Part shown: piece by piece, positions 16,838 through 24,505 of the stretch
Position numbering within the stretch: the stretch's first letter is position 1
Layout: every line of letters begins with the position of its first letter
Assembly (NCBI RefSeq): GCF_052055485.1
Contig: NZ_CP197171.1
Location: forward strand, 868,001 to 932,000
Origin: Amphibacillus sp052055485
GTDB taxonomy: Bacteria; Bacillota; Bacilli; Bacillales; Amphibacillaceae
Reading direction: 5' to 3'
DNA length: 64,000 bases
Program-made: the position numbers and the translations under genes
The notes under the pieces: generated by a model
The model's database searches: none
Told to the model about the DNA's origin: nothing
The model's input: only the letters and a program-made list of their open reading frames with translations

Positions 16838-17035
16838 TTATAAATTTGTCCGTTCATCATTTCGCTGAAATTGTGGGGCAAGGTAGCTCAAACAAAAACA
16901 CATAATAACTAAGGCAATATAGCTGTAACCCGTTAAAGGGAAGGTATCTTCAGCGATAATGTATACCGTAGTATGTAATCCTCCGAATATAATGAAAATA
17001 AAACCGATAAATAAATATGCTTTCCGATATCCCAT
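16838..17035 (-). CDS. Small membrane protein with XRE partner
   Basis: A 65-residue protein with two spans (about residues 6-26 and 36-54) and a charged tail (QRNDERTNL). GGGGGGATATAG precedes the ATG. It follows a Xre-type regulator gene by 19 bases. Pairs of a ~70-residue YozG/YgzD-like regulator and a small membrane protein are common in Bacillaceae. The membrane partner may sense the signal; this is inference. Confidence 0.6.
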   Translation of the reverse strand: MGYRKAYLFIGFIFIIFGGLHTTVYIIAEDTFPLTGYSYIALVIMCFCLSYLAPQFQRNDERTNL

Positions 17036-17054
17036 CTATATCCCCCCTTCATAT

Positions 17055-17264
17055 TTATTTCTTTAAATCTTGTTCCTCCAGAATAAAAATACTCTCAATT
17101 GTTGTTCCAAAGATTTGGCCTATATGTAAGGCAAGCGGCAAAGAAGGGTTATATTTCCCTTTTTCGATAGATATTACAGTCTGCCTGGAAACACCTAATT
17201 TCTCTGCTAAATTGTCTTGTGAATAACCATGTTCTTTTCTTAGATCTTTTAATATGTTTTTCAA
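17055..17264 (-). CDS. Xre-type helix-turn-helix regulator
   Basis: A 69-residue single-domain regulator of the HTH_3 class. The helix-turn-helix is clear: YSQDNLAEKLGVSRQTVISI followed by EKGKYNPSL and GTTIESIF. It starts with TTG after AAGGAATGAG. It heads a leftward set of three tiny membrane proteins and probably autoregulates it. The set lies between core sites F and G. Confidence 0.85.
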   Translation of the reverse strand: MKNILKDLRKEHGYSQDNLAEKLGVSRQTVISIEKGKYNPSLPLALHIGQIFGTTIESIFILEEQDLKK

Positions 17265-17439
17265 TTAGCTCATTCCTTTGCTAAGCTTACTTTCATTTTA
17301 ATGTAAAGTAAACCATACATCAAGCTAACTTTACACATGTGTCGTTCATGTATTATCCCAAATAAAAAGCAACCCCAATTATGGAATTGCACATACATGT
17401 ATATATGACTCATACTAAATTATAGAAAACCGTTCAGAC

Positions 17440-17470
17440 TTAATTCGGCAACTACGCTCGTTGATAATGA
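17440..17470 (+). repeat. Near-palindromic core site G
   Basis: CAAC-TACGCTC-GTTG, core at 17453-17459. The 4-bp arms are perfect. It lies just after the stop of the 276-residue gene. Confidence 0.5.
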
Positions 17471-17473
17471 CCA

Positions 17474-18304
17474 TTAAAAAATAGGACTATCGATATCTGT
17501 TTTACCTTTCGTCGTAATATGGCAGTTAAGGCTTTTTTGAAGGTCACATTCAAAACGGTCACAGACTACGGAATAGTAATTATTTCTATCTTCAAAAATT
17601 ACCTTCATCACAGTTTCATTTTGTGAAGGCTCAATCTTTTTCACATCTAATGTAGAAGGCGCAATATCTAAATTATACCCTACATTTCTTTTTAAGTTTT
17701 CCAAATCAAATTTAGCCCTATTTATTTTTCTTGGTTTCCTGTGAGATGAATCCCTTTTGGATGACTTAATAAAGTCATATGCGGCATTCGAAGCTAGACC
17801 GATTAAAAAAGCAATTTCCCAACCGCTTGCCCCTTTTTCAAAATAGGAAATATGTTGTGATTTATATTTAACCTCTATCCCCTGCTCTTCCAGTTCTTCA
17901 ACCAATTTTATATAATCTTCTTCCTCAAATTGCTCCAAATAATAATACTCCAACTTACCGATGCCTTCTTTATCTTTGGCTTGTTCAGGCACTTCATAAT
18001 CAAAAGGTATTTCTTTGGCTTTAAATTGTTCTTCCAAACGTAAACCTATTAGTTCGATTAAATCCATAATATCTTCTCTATATTCCACATAAACATCCAA
18101 ATAGTTTGAGTTTTCATACCCAGATATATTTGCCCTAAAACCATCATTGACTATCCTTGCAACCACCATTTTCACCTTATCATTTAACTTGCTTATCCCT
18201 AAAGAAGTATTTATTTTATATGAAGAAGCATATTCTCTGTAATTTTCCATTAGCTTTTCGTCAATATTAACCCAGTATAAATTAACATATGTAGTGTTAT
18301 ACAT
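17474..18304 (-). CDS. Unknown 276-residue protein with one hydrophobic segment
   Basis: No family recognised. The first ~150 residues look like two alpha/beta repeats (DLIELIGLRLEEQFKAKEIP, then VEELEEQGIEVKYKSQHISY). A short hydrophobic GASGWEIAFLIGLASNAAY follows at about 157-176, then a basic stretch (KSSKRDSSHRKPRK) and a C-terminal domain with three Cys. GGGGG precedes the ATG. It is the only gene between sites G and H. The layout of a soluble domain plus a single membrane-like helix resembles some defence effectors, but this is speculative. Confidence 0.55.
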   Translation of the reverse strand: MYNTTYVNLYWVNIDEKLMENYREYASSYKINTSLGISKLNDKVKMVVARIVNDGFRANISGYENSNYLDVYVEYREDIMDLIELIGLRLEEQFKAKEIPFDYEVPEQAKDKEGIGKLEYYYLEQFEEEDYIKLVEELEEQGIEVKYKSQHISYFEKGASGWEIAFLIGLASNAAYDFIKSSKRDSSHRKPRKINRAKFDLENLKRNVGYNLDIAPSTLDVKKIEPSQNETVMKVIFEDRNNYYSVVCDRFECDLQKSLNCHITTKGKTDIDSPIF

Positions 18305-18423
18305 AAAAACCCCCTTAAAAAGCTTATTAACTAACGCTGTTCGACTTTACACATCAATATTATTGCATTTATAATAGTTCAAATAATCTCTATTTGAAAA
18401 CTGAGGGATTATTTGACGGTTAC

Positions 18424-18452
18424 TCCGCAACTGCGCCCGTTTATGGCACAGT
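18424..18452 (+). repeat. Near-palindromic core site H
   Basis: AAC-TGCGCCC-GTTT with core at 18432-18438, followed by ATGGCACAG. Close match to site F. Confidence 0.6.
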
Positions 18453-18593
18453 CACTACCATTTTATCATAAATAAAAATATATAGTTTTTAAATGTAAAT
18501 TAGTTTACAAAATAATTAAAATATGATATATAAAAAATAATTAGCATACACCTCTTTTAAGTGCCAAAAACTTTCTTTAAAGGAGTGATTGGG

Positions 18594-19022
18594 ATGGTTG
18601 CAATGGTTCTTGATAGAAAAAATCCGTCACCTGTTAGGGAGAGTTCAAACTGTATGTTAATTCGTTATAAAAAATGCTACAGAAAAATTGCGATGGGTCT
18701 TCTTTCATTCACGTTGAATAAAAGAGATATCAAATCGTTACAAGAAATCATTGACCAATATGAGAATAATCCTAATTGGCATCTTTATCTTTGGAAACAG
18801 TCAAATAATATTATAGGAGCAATTGGTTTTAAAATTAAAAGTGACGTAAACGTGATTATCCAACACGTTTCAGTTAATCCTTCCTATAGAAGTGACGGAA
18901 TTGATTACAAAATGATTCATGCAATAATCAAACAATGTGGTCACAAATATGACATTCTCCCAGTTAATCGAAATCAAAATTTTTTCAATTGGTGTGTTAA
19001 TAGGCAAATAGTCTATAACTAA
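18594..19022 (+). CDS. ribT: RibT-like GNAT acetyltransferase
   Basis: A 142-residue protein matching RibT, the GNAT-fold protein at the end of the B. subtilis riboflavin operon. The RibT core starts LIRYKKCYRKIAMGLLSF and runs through a GNAT core (IIQHVSVNPSYRSDGIDYKMI). The chosen ATG has a strong AAAGGAGTG; it adds 20 residues before the usual RibT start at 18654, which has a weaker site. No rib genes are nearby, so it is an orphan copy. The usual Q/RxxGxG/A CoA motif is degraded (RSDGID), so activity is uncertain. Confidence 0.7.
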   Translation: MVAMVLDRKNPSPVRESSNCMLIRYKKCYRKIAMGLLSFTLNKRDIKSLQEIIDQYENNPNWHLYLWKQSNNIIGAIGFKIKSDVNVIIQHVSVNPSYRSDGIDYKMIHAIIKQCGHKYDILPVNRNQNFFNWCVNRQIVYN

Positions 19023-19029
19023 TAACAAC

Positions 19030-19070
19030 CAAAGAAAAGCCCCGCGAAATTGACCGGGAGGCTTTTCTTG
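19030..19070. terminator. Shared terminator between convergent genes
   Basis: Stem AAGAAAAGCC/GGCTTTTCTT between the ribT-like gene (+) and the heat-shock gene (-), with A and T runs on both sides. Confidence 0.75.
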
Positions 19071-19077
19071 TACAACT

Positions 19078-19554
19078 TTATTCAATTTCAATTTTACGTG
19101 AATTATCCTTCACTGCTTGTTCATCTTTACCCACAGTGATTCTCAGCAATCCATCTTCTAGCTTCGCCTTTACATCATCGGTCTTGGCATTTGCCAAAAA
19201 GAGTGAACGCTGCATTGAATCGTAACGTCTCTCTTGATGAATATAGTTGTTATCTTCATCTTTCGTATCAACATTTTCTTCCCGGTTCACCGAGATAGTT
19301 AAACGACCTTCATCATTTAACGTGACATCAATATCATTTTTCTTTATCCCTGGAAGTTCAGCATCTACTAAATATTCATTATCTGTTTCCTGAATATCTA
19401 CCTTGAACGGATCTGTAACAAGGTTTCTTCTGGCCAATGGAAAATCTTTAAAAGCATCATCAAAAAAGTCGTCAATCATGTTAAAAGGGTTTGTTGGTGT
19501 CACATTTGATACATTTCGATTTTTTCTATTGAAAGGTATTAAACTTGACATCAT
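19078..19554 (-). CDS. Small heat-shock protein (Hsp20), copy 1
   Basis: A 158-residue Hsp20/alpha-crystallin chaperone. The N-terminal arm (LIPFNRKNR, then NPFNMIDDFFDDAF) precedes the crystallin domain (about residues 45-150). The conserved parts are VDAELPGIKKNDIDVTL and the closing ARLEDGLLRI-like AKLEDGLLRITV. It holds unfolded proteins without ATP. A CIRCE operator lies 230 bp upstream, so HrcA control is likely. A related full copy is at 23673-24146. Confidence 0.9.
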   Translation of the reverse strand: MMSSLIPFNRKNRNVSNVTPTNPFNMIDDFFDDAFKDFPLARRNLVTDPFKVDIQETDNEYLVDAELPGIKKNDIDVTLNDEGRLTISVNREENVDTKDEDNNYIHQERRYDSMQRSLFLANAKTDDVKAKLEDGLLRITVGKDEQAVKDNSRKIEIE

Positions 19555-19654
19555 GACTCGCTCCTTTTCAAATAAATATTGACATTAGCACTTCATTTCA
19601 ATACTAACAGAGGTGAATTTCATATTACAAAAAGAGATAAACTTTCAATTAAAA

Positions 19655-19760
19655 TGCTTGCTAAGCCCTATCCAAGGGCACCCTTCCCCTCAACCAAAAT
19701 CCGTTTGAAAAGTCTTCCATCATACTAAAAGGAATAAATTTAATCAGAATAAATCAACTC
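19655..19760 (-). pseudogene. Decayed N-terminal fragment of a small heat-shock gene
   Basis: Between the CIRCE site and the hsp gene the minus strand encodes IPFS then MMEDFSNGFWLRGR before a stop, resembling the IPFN...NMIDDFFDDAF arm of Hsp20. The frame from the ribosome site AAAGGAG is broken by a stop. It occupies the same place as the short hsp-like frame at 24215-24346 in the second locus. Confidence 0.4.
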
Positions 19761-19784
19761 CTTTCTTCTGATATTTTCTCTGAC

Positions 19785-19811
19785 TTAGCACTCGAACCAT
19801 CCGAGTGCTAA
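19785..19811 (-). promoter_or_regulatory. CIRCE operator (HrcA), copy 1
   Basis: Exact TTAGCACTC-N9-GAGTGCTAA. Known HrcA repressor site. It lies just downstream of a promoter-like TTTATA/TATATA pair. Confidence 0.93.
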
Positions 19812-19822
19812 GTTCTATTTTT

Positions 19823-19851
19823 TATATACCACATTTTAATATATTTATAAA
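19823..19851 (-). promoter_or_regulatory. Promoter before hsp copy 1
   Basis: On the minus strand TTTATA (19851-19846), 17-bp spacer, TATATA (19828-19823), leading into CIRCE. The spacer AAAATGTGG is shared with the second hsp locus. Confidence 0.55.
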
Positions 19852-20014
19852 CATAATTATTGGAGTTACATTTTTATTAAATAATTTTTTATATCTTTTT
19901 ACTTTTCAGACCAGCAAGTTAATGAATTGTAAATTTTCACTATGTGTTTATTCAAAAAAATCGGGTAAATAAAATGAAATGAACCAATTCTTATATTTAT
20001 TGGAGGTGAGGTAA

Positions 20015-21178
20015 TTGTTACGATTAACTGTTGGGCTTATTCCTTGTCCCGATACGCCAGAAAAATTAGCTAAAGGTTTCAAAAATAAATTACCTGAATT
20101 CTTATCTGCAAAGGTTTCAGATCAAGTCAAATGGTCTGTTGAAGTTACAACAGACCCTCTTATTGGCTCAGCTGAAGACACGCAAGAACTGATGGAGGAA
20201 ACTGAGTCTATAAAAAAGCAAAAAAACTGGGATTTTGCCATATGTTTAACAGACCTCCCATTGTTTGATGATAAGGATTTGGTCGTGGCAGATGGTGATT
20301 ATAATCGGCAAGTCGGGCAAATATCGATTCCAGCATTTGGATCTTTTCCTTTAACCGCACGCATAAGGAAAGTATTGCTACAAGTTGTAAAAGAGTTACA
20401 CAGCCATCAATCGAATAATAGTATGAAAAAAACTGCTGCTACCGCAAAAGAAGGCATGTCTGATCGTGAAAAAGGCGCTGTATCCAGACAATTTTTGTTT
20501 TCACTGATTCGTCGTGAACATTCAACCCCTATGGGTAAAAAAATGGATCTGCATCTTGTTATTCGCCCACGTTTTCAGGCTAAACTGCGTGTTTTAGCGG
20601 GAATGACCTATGCAAATCGCCCATGGGGCATTATTCCATCATTTAAGCCTGTCGTTGCAGTGGCTTTTGCTACAGGGGCTTATGGCCTTATTTTCCCTAC
20701 TTTATGGAAGTTAAGTGGAGCATTTGAACTTTTTCGCTTTTTGGGCTTAATGGTTGGTGCAATCTTCAGTATCGTGGTATGGATTATCATCTCGCATAAT
20801 CTGTGGGAAAAGCCAGCTATAAATAATGATAAAGCTGTCAGAAAATTATATAACCGAACAACAGTAGCTACTTTAACAGTAGCAGTATTATGTTACTATA
20901 TTACGCTTTTTGTATTATTCCTGCTGACAGTCCTTTTGTTTGTTCCGCCGGATTTATTTCAATCATTAGGTGATTTAAACGAATCTGTTAGCTTCTGGAA
21001 TTATACAAAATTGGCCTGGTTGGCCACTTCCATAGCAACTTTTGCGGGATCAATTGGTGTCGGCCTTGAAAACGAAGAAATGGTACGAAACATTATGTAT
21101 GGATACCGACAAAGCCAACGTTCCAAATACTATCGGGGTCAGCAAGATGAAGAAAGAAACGAAACCAAAGATGGTTAA
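20015..21178 (+). CDS. Membrane protein with soluble N-terminal domain
   Basis: A 387-residue protein. The first ~190 residues are soluble alpha/beta (KNWDFAICLTDLPLFDD, then QVGQISIPAFGSFPLTAR). The C-terminal half holds four hydrophobic spans at about 208-225, 235-257, 285-310 and 333-352, ending in a charged tail. The start is TTG directly after GGAGGTGAGG. Similar proteins are found in other Bacillaceae, but a function is not known to me. It is in a CIRCE/hsp neighbourhood but transcribed in the opposite direction. Confidence 0.6.
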   Translation: MLRLTVGLIPCPDTPEKLAKGFKNKLPEFLSAKVSDQVKWSVEVTTDPLIGSAEDTQELMEETESIKKQKNWDFAICLTDLPLFDDKDLVVADGDYNRQVGQISIPAFGSFPLTARIRKVLLQVVKELHSHQSNNSMKKTAATAKEGMSDREKGAVSRQFLFSLIRREHSTPMGKKMDLHLVIRPRFQAKLRVLAGMTYANRPWGIIPSFKPVVAVAFATGAYGLIFPTLWKLSGAFELFRFLGLMVGAIFSIVVWIIISHNLWEKPAINNDKAVRKLYNRTTVATLTVAVLCYYITLFVLFLLTVLLFVPPDLFQSLGDLNESVSFWNYTKLAWLATSIATFAGSIGVGLENEEMVRNIMYGYRQSQRSKYYRGQQDEERNETKDG

Positions 21179-21749
21179 AATAAGATACTCAATCTTGGAC
21201 ATAAAAAATAAGCCCCCGACACTTGATGTAAAAGGCTAAAGTAAATTAAATTATCAAGCTGCATCCTGGAACATCCTGTTGAATAAGCAATCTAAAAATT
21301 GGTTAATTGTACAGCTCCATGGATTTTGGATACCGCAATATTCAGTCTACAGAATACAAAAAATACGCAATATTGATAAAAAAAGTTAACAGTTGAAGAA
21401 ATAGCGGTCTTGCCAACATAATGACAAAAAAACAACTCTAATCCATTTTCTTACAAAAATGACCTAAAAATAGCGTAGATGGATTCTACGATAAAATACT
21501 GCCCTAAGTGGGAGAATCATAGCTTCTAAAAGGGGTTTAATGAGGTGAGATTTTTGCGTAGAATTATAAAATTACCCCTTAACGAGCCTATAATAAGGAT
21601 TCATATGGAAGAAAGTGGCTTAGAGCGGGTTAGATGTCAAAATGTCGGTAGGACCCCCTTATGTACAATACGCGCGCTGATACGGAAAGGCACCCGTTAA
21701 AGGAATAAAGTTGGTAATACCCAAGCCTGTGACCCCCCTGATGCAAAAG
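21179..21749. other. Gene-poor stretch before the broken membrane gene
   Basis: No convincing gene. A 48-codon frame starts with TTG at 21554 after GAGGTGAG and ends inside core site I; its codons and composition are not persuasive. Otherwise low-complexity A/T-rich DNA. Confidence 0.4.
21676..21712 (+). repeat. Near-palindromic core site I
   Basis: Core GGCACCC at 21689-21695 followed by GTTAAAGGAATAA. The 15-base right half matches site O (32602-32620) exactly. Confidence 0.55.
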
Positions 21750-22205
21750 CTAAAACTGATTAGCCAGCTTTGTTATCATCATGATGTGCTGCAATAAGAA
21801 TCCCACAACCAAACCCGGAATGACGCTTAATATTGGAAGCCAAATTGGACCGAGCAATATGCTGGATAAAGTTAGTTTAGATGAATAGATCGTTCCTACA
21901 GTCACAAAATAGGCTGAAAATACAAATGGTAAAAAGGAATATGGCTTTTTTCCGCCACCTGCATCTTTAAAGGCATCCCACATGGCAAAAAAGTATAAAC
22001 AAGGATAGAACATGAGCCACTGATAATCTGCATATTGAATCGCTTTTTCTATTTCCCCATGAAAACTTAAAAGGATGACCTCGTTAAAGTTTCACTGTAC
22101 GTTGACCAAAAACTCTAAGAAAATTAGTACAATCCCTTTGATGTATTTTTTATTTAATAATTGGCCAAAACCAGGTAATGCGATGCTCCACAGCAATTTA
22201 TCCAT
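21750..22205 (-). pseudogene. Small membrane protein gene with in-frame TGA
   Basis: One uninterrupted frame of 152 codons apart from TGA at codon 38 (22092-22094). Before the stop it reads LLWSIALPGFGQLLNKKYIK, and after it the frame continues with further spans to LVVGFLLQHIMM. Both sides clearly belong to one three- to four-span membrane protein of about 150 residues. The stop is a point nonsense change, with no frameshift. The 87-residue second part begins at an internal ATG without a good ribosome site. It lies 9 bp after the DUF3231 gene. Confidence 0.75.
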
Positions 22206-22214
22206 TCATAAGAC

Positions 22215-23228
22215 CTAACCCTTATCTCTTGCAATTTGATTTCGATCCGGTGCTTGGGGTGGTTTTTCCAACCATCGATTTTTAATCATAAGATTAGCAC
22301 CATCTTCGGCGTATTTCGCAATTTCAGCTGTAAGACGTGTGTACGTTGCAATCAAGTCAGTCCTTTGACTGGTTCCAATTGCCGCCCCATATTGACCAAT
22401 CCCGGCTGTGTTCATTGTTGTAATATGGAACATCATAAGTTTGTCCGAAAACGGAGATTCGGATGAATCCGTTGGTTGAGCATCCCATACTGACGGTGTT
22501 GAAAGATGGTCATTGTGCATAATTTTATTGAAAATATCCACGTGTTTTTCTGATATATCCCGTCCTCGTACCATATACTTTCGAACTTCTGGCGATTGGG
22601 CTACCTGACTAAATCCCATAATCAGCGCTGCACCCACCCTATTCCTTTCAATATTGTAATATAAATTCGTAATTTCAATGGCATTTAACGGGCGTTTGTC
22701 ACTAAACCATCCCCCACTCAAATAATGTTGGTCGTTAATGTATTCGATTCTTTCAGGTTTGGGAATATAGGGGGCTCTTGAAAAAATCCCTTTTGTTAAT
22801 TTTACTTGTGTGGCTTGATCCAGTAAGTCTGCAGATGTGCTTAAGTTTTGTTTAAAATATTGCACAATATCAGAACGTGCGGCATTAGATAAAGCCATCG
22901 TATAGGTAGTCATACCTAATTTCCCTAAATTTTGGATATACAAGAGAAAAAAATCATCGGTGTATAATCTTGGTGCGTTTAAATTCACATCCTGGGTTGA
23001 AAATCCATCGGGTACAGCAATTTGCTCATTGGTAAACAGGTTTTCGATAAATTGGACGTGTTGCTGGGATAAACTTAAAGCAAACTCCAATACAGAGCGT
23101 ATGTCTTCATCTTCGACCTGGCTCAATGTATAACTAATAGTCTGTACAGCCATTGAATCGTTTAAATAATTACTCCAAAGACTTGCGATTTCTGCCGAGG
23201 TCAATTCAGGATTAGGCTGTGTATTCAT
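22215..23228 (-). CDS. DUF3231 family protein
   Basis: A 337-residue protein of DUF3231, built of two similar ferritin-like helical halves. Each begins with a related segment: ELTSAEIASLWSNYLNDS near residue 8 and NAIEITNLYYNIERNRVG near 185. Family members are widespread in Bacillaceae, often near spore or stress genes, but their role is unknown. Start chosen at 23228 with TTGGAGG 8 bases upstream. It may be cotranscribed with the broken membrane gene after it. Confidence 0.8.
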   Translation of the reverse strand: MNTQPNPELTSAEIASLWSNYLNDSMAVQTISYTLSQVEDEDIRSVLEFALSLSQQHVQFIENLFTNEQIAVPDGFSTQDVNLNAPRLYTDDFFLLYIQNLGKLGMTTYTMALSNAARSDIVQYFKQNLSTSADLLDQATQVKLTKGIFSRAPYIPKPERIEYINDQHYLSGGWFSDKRPLNAIEITNLYYNIERNRVGAALIMGFSQVAQSPEVRKYMVRGRDISEKHVDIFNKIMHNDHLSTPSVWDAQPTDSSESPFSDKLMMFHITTMNTAGIGQYGAAIGTSQRTDLIATYTRLTAEIAKYAEDGANLMIKNRWLEKPPQAPDRNQIARDKG

Positions 23229-23318
23229 AAAATATTCCTCCAAGGTTTTATAAATATCTTACCTTACCCTGCAAAATATTCATGACCCTTTTTGGTATTT
23301 TTGCTCATTGAATCAACA

Positions 23319-23352
23319 AGTAAGCCCCCGCTTGACCACGGGGCTTACTTTG
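23319..23352 (-). terminator. Terminator of the 75-residue gene
   Basis: Perfect stem AAGTAAGCCCC/GGGGCTTACTT 15 bp after the stop of the gene at 23368-23595. Confidence 0.75.
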
Positions 23353-23367
23353 ACAGCCTTTGTCAAT

Positions 23368-23595
23368 TTAATTTTCTGCCACGTCATTTCCATGTTTTTG
23401 TATATTTTTTCTGCTTTGATTAATCTTTTTATACAGGGCCATCACCCTTTCGTCCGGATGTTCCTCAAACGGACTAACATAAAATGATTCTTCTAGCCGT
23501 GACATCAAAACACCAAGCATTTGATTTTTACGTTTTGGAGGCAAATGTGACTTAATAAGAGCCTCGTATTGTTCTTGTATCACTTGTAAAATCAT
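23368..23595 (-). CDS. Small hypothetical protein (75 aa)
   Basis: A 75-residue charged helical protein (EQYEALIKSHLPPKRKNQML, then FEEHPDERVMALYKKINQSR). GGGGGTGATAT precedes the ATG. It lies downstream of the second heat-shock gene on the same strand, separated by a small hairpin. No family recognised. Confidence 0.55.
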   Translation of the reverse strand: MILQVIQEQYEALIKSHLPPKRKNQMLGVLMSRLEESFYVSPFEEHPDERVMALYKKINQSRKNIQKHGNDVAEN

Positions 23596-23623
23596 GTTAT
23601 ATCACCCCCATTTATTAAGGGAC

Positions 23624-23650
23624 CCCCTACATTAAGTAATGTAGGGTTCG
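23624..23650 (-). terminator. Hairpin after hsp copy 2
   Basis: CCCTACATTA/TAATGTAGGG, perfect stem, 23 bp after the heat-shock gene stop; no strong T-tract. Confidence 0.5.
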
Positions 23651-23672
23651 AGGGGTAACAGCGTTTTGTGAC

Positions 23673-24146
23673 CTATTCGATTTCTATCCTATGCGTGCTA
23701 TCGTTATTTACCTGTTCTTCTTTGGTCACATTAATTTTGAGCAAACCATCTTCCAACCTTGCACTGACGCCATCTGGTTTGGCGTTTTCCAAATAGAGAG
23801 AACGTTGCATAGCCTCAGAACGACGTTCCCTGTGAATATAGTTACCATCTTCGTCTTTGCTCTCAACATCCTCGTTTCGATTTACAGCAATAGAAAGCCT
23901 ACCGTCGTCGCTTAAATTGACATTAATGTCTTCTTTTTTTACCCCTGGAAGTTCAGCCTCAACCAGGTATTCGTTGTCGGTTTCCCTTACATCAACCTTG
24001 AATGGGTCTGTAGTCAAGTTTCTTCTAAGGGACGGAAAATCACTAAAGGCTTCATCAAAGAAGTCATCAATCATGTTGAAAGGATTCCTTGGGCTTGCAC
24101 TAACCACATTACGATTTTTTCGGTTGAAAGGAATCAATCCAGCCAT
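23673..24146 (-). CDS. Small heat-shock protein (Hsp20), copy 2
   Basis: A 157-residue alpha-crystallin-type chaperone, closely related to copy 1 (LIPFNRKNR arm, VEAELPGVKKEDINVNL, ARLEDGLLKINV). Expected to bind unfolding proteins as an oligomer. It is preceded by a 43-residue hsp-like frame and then a CIRCE operator, so HrcA probably controls both. The two loci look like a duplication that includes promoter, CIRCE, short frame and hsp gene. Confidence 0.9.
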   Translation of the reverse strand: MAGLIPFNRKNRNVVSASPRNPFNMIDDFFDEAFSDFPSLRRNLTTDPFKVDVRETDNEYLVEAELPGVKKEDINVNLSDDGRLSIAVNRNEDVESKDEDGNYIHRERRSEAMQRSLYLENAKPDGVSARLEDGLLKINVTKEEQVNNDSTHRIEIE

Positions 24147-24214
24147 TATTAATCACTCCCTTTATAAAATTTTAATTGTTGTACTCATTCAGTTAATAAG
24201 TGATGATTTTTGTT

Positions 24215-24346
24215 TTAAATCATTGGGTTTCTGTTCGTAAACCACGGGTCATGAAAGAAGTCGCCAACCATGTTGATAAAATTCCCCGGCCCGTCTCTAC
24301 TAAGACCTCGAACCCTTTTGTTGAAAGGAATCAATCTAGCCATCAT
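24215..24346 (-). CDS. Short Hsp20-like N-terminal peptide (43 aa)
   Basis: A 43-codon frame between the CIRCE site and hsp copy 2. It starts MMARLIPFNKRVRG and continues NFINMVGDFFHDPWF, imitating the N-terminal arm of Hsp20 (LIPFNRKNR...NMIDDFFDEAF), then stops. GAGGTGG precedes the ATG. There is no crystallin domain. It could be a decayed hsp gene, or a real arm-only peptide that co-assembles with the chaperone; the intact frame and ribosome site keep the second option open. Confidence 0.5.
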   Translation of the reverse strand: MMARLIPFNKRVRGLSRDGPGNFINMVGDFFHDPWFTNRNPMI

Positions 24347-24371
24347 TAACCACCTCTTTATGATGTTGTTG

Positions 24372-24398
24372 TTAGCACTCGGTAAATATGAGTGCTAA
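24372..24398 (-). promoter_or_regulatory. CIRCE operator (HrcA), copy 2
   Basis: Exact TTAGCACTC-N9-GAGTGCTAA upstream of the short hsp-like frame and hsp copy 2. Confidence 0.93.
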
Positions 24399-24409
24399 CT
24401 TCTATTTTT

Positions 24410-24438
24410 TATGTACCACATTTTTATATGTTTGTAAA
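24410..24438 (-). promoter_or_regulatory. Promoter before hsp copy 2
   Basis: On the minus strand TTTACA (24438-24433), 17-bp spacer ending AAAATGTGG, then TACATA (24415-24410). Same layout as copy 1. Confidence 0.55.
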
Positions 24439-24473
24439 CATGTTTTGCACAAAAAATTTTGTGTTTTGATCTT

Positions 24474-24497
24474 CTACAATCTTGGCCCGATTGTCGA
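24474..24497 (+). repeat. Near-palindromic core site J
   Basis: ACAATC-TTGGCCC-GATTGT, perfect 6-bp arms (24476-24494), 12 bp after the stop of the AraC/GyrI gene. Confidence 0.65.
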
Positions 24498-24505
24498 ATA
24501 TCCTA

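Noticed and set aside
21554..21700. 48-codon plus-strand frame with GAGGTGAG before a TTG
   Set aside because: It ends inside core site I and its composition is not gene-like; no family recognised.
22092..22094. TGA as a selenocysteine codon
   Set aside because: No SECIS-like hairpin was seen and the protein type is a small membrane protein; a nonsense change is simpler.
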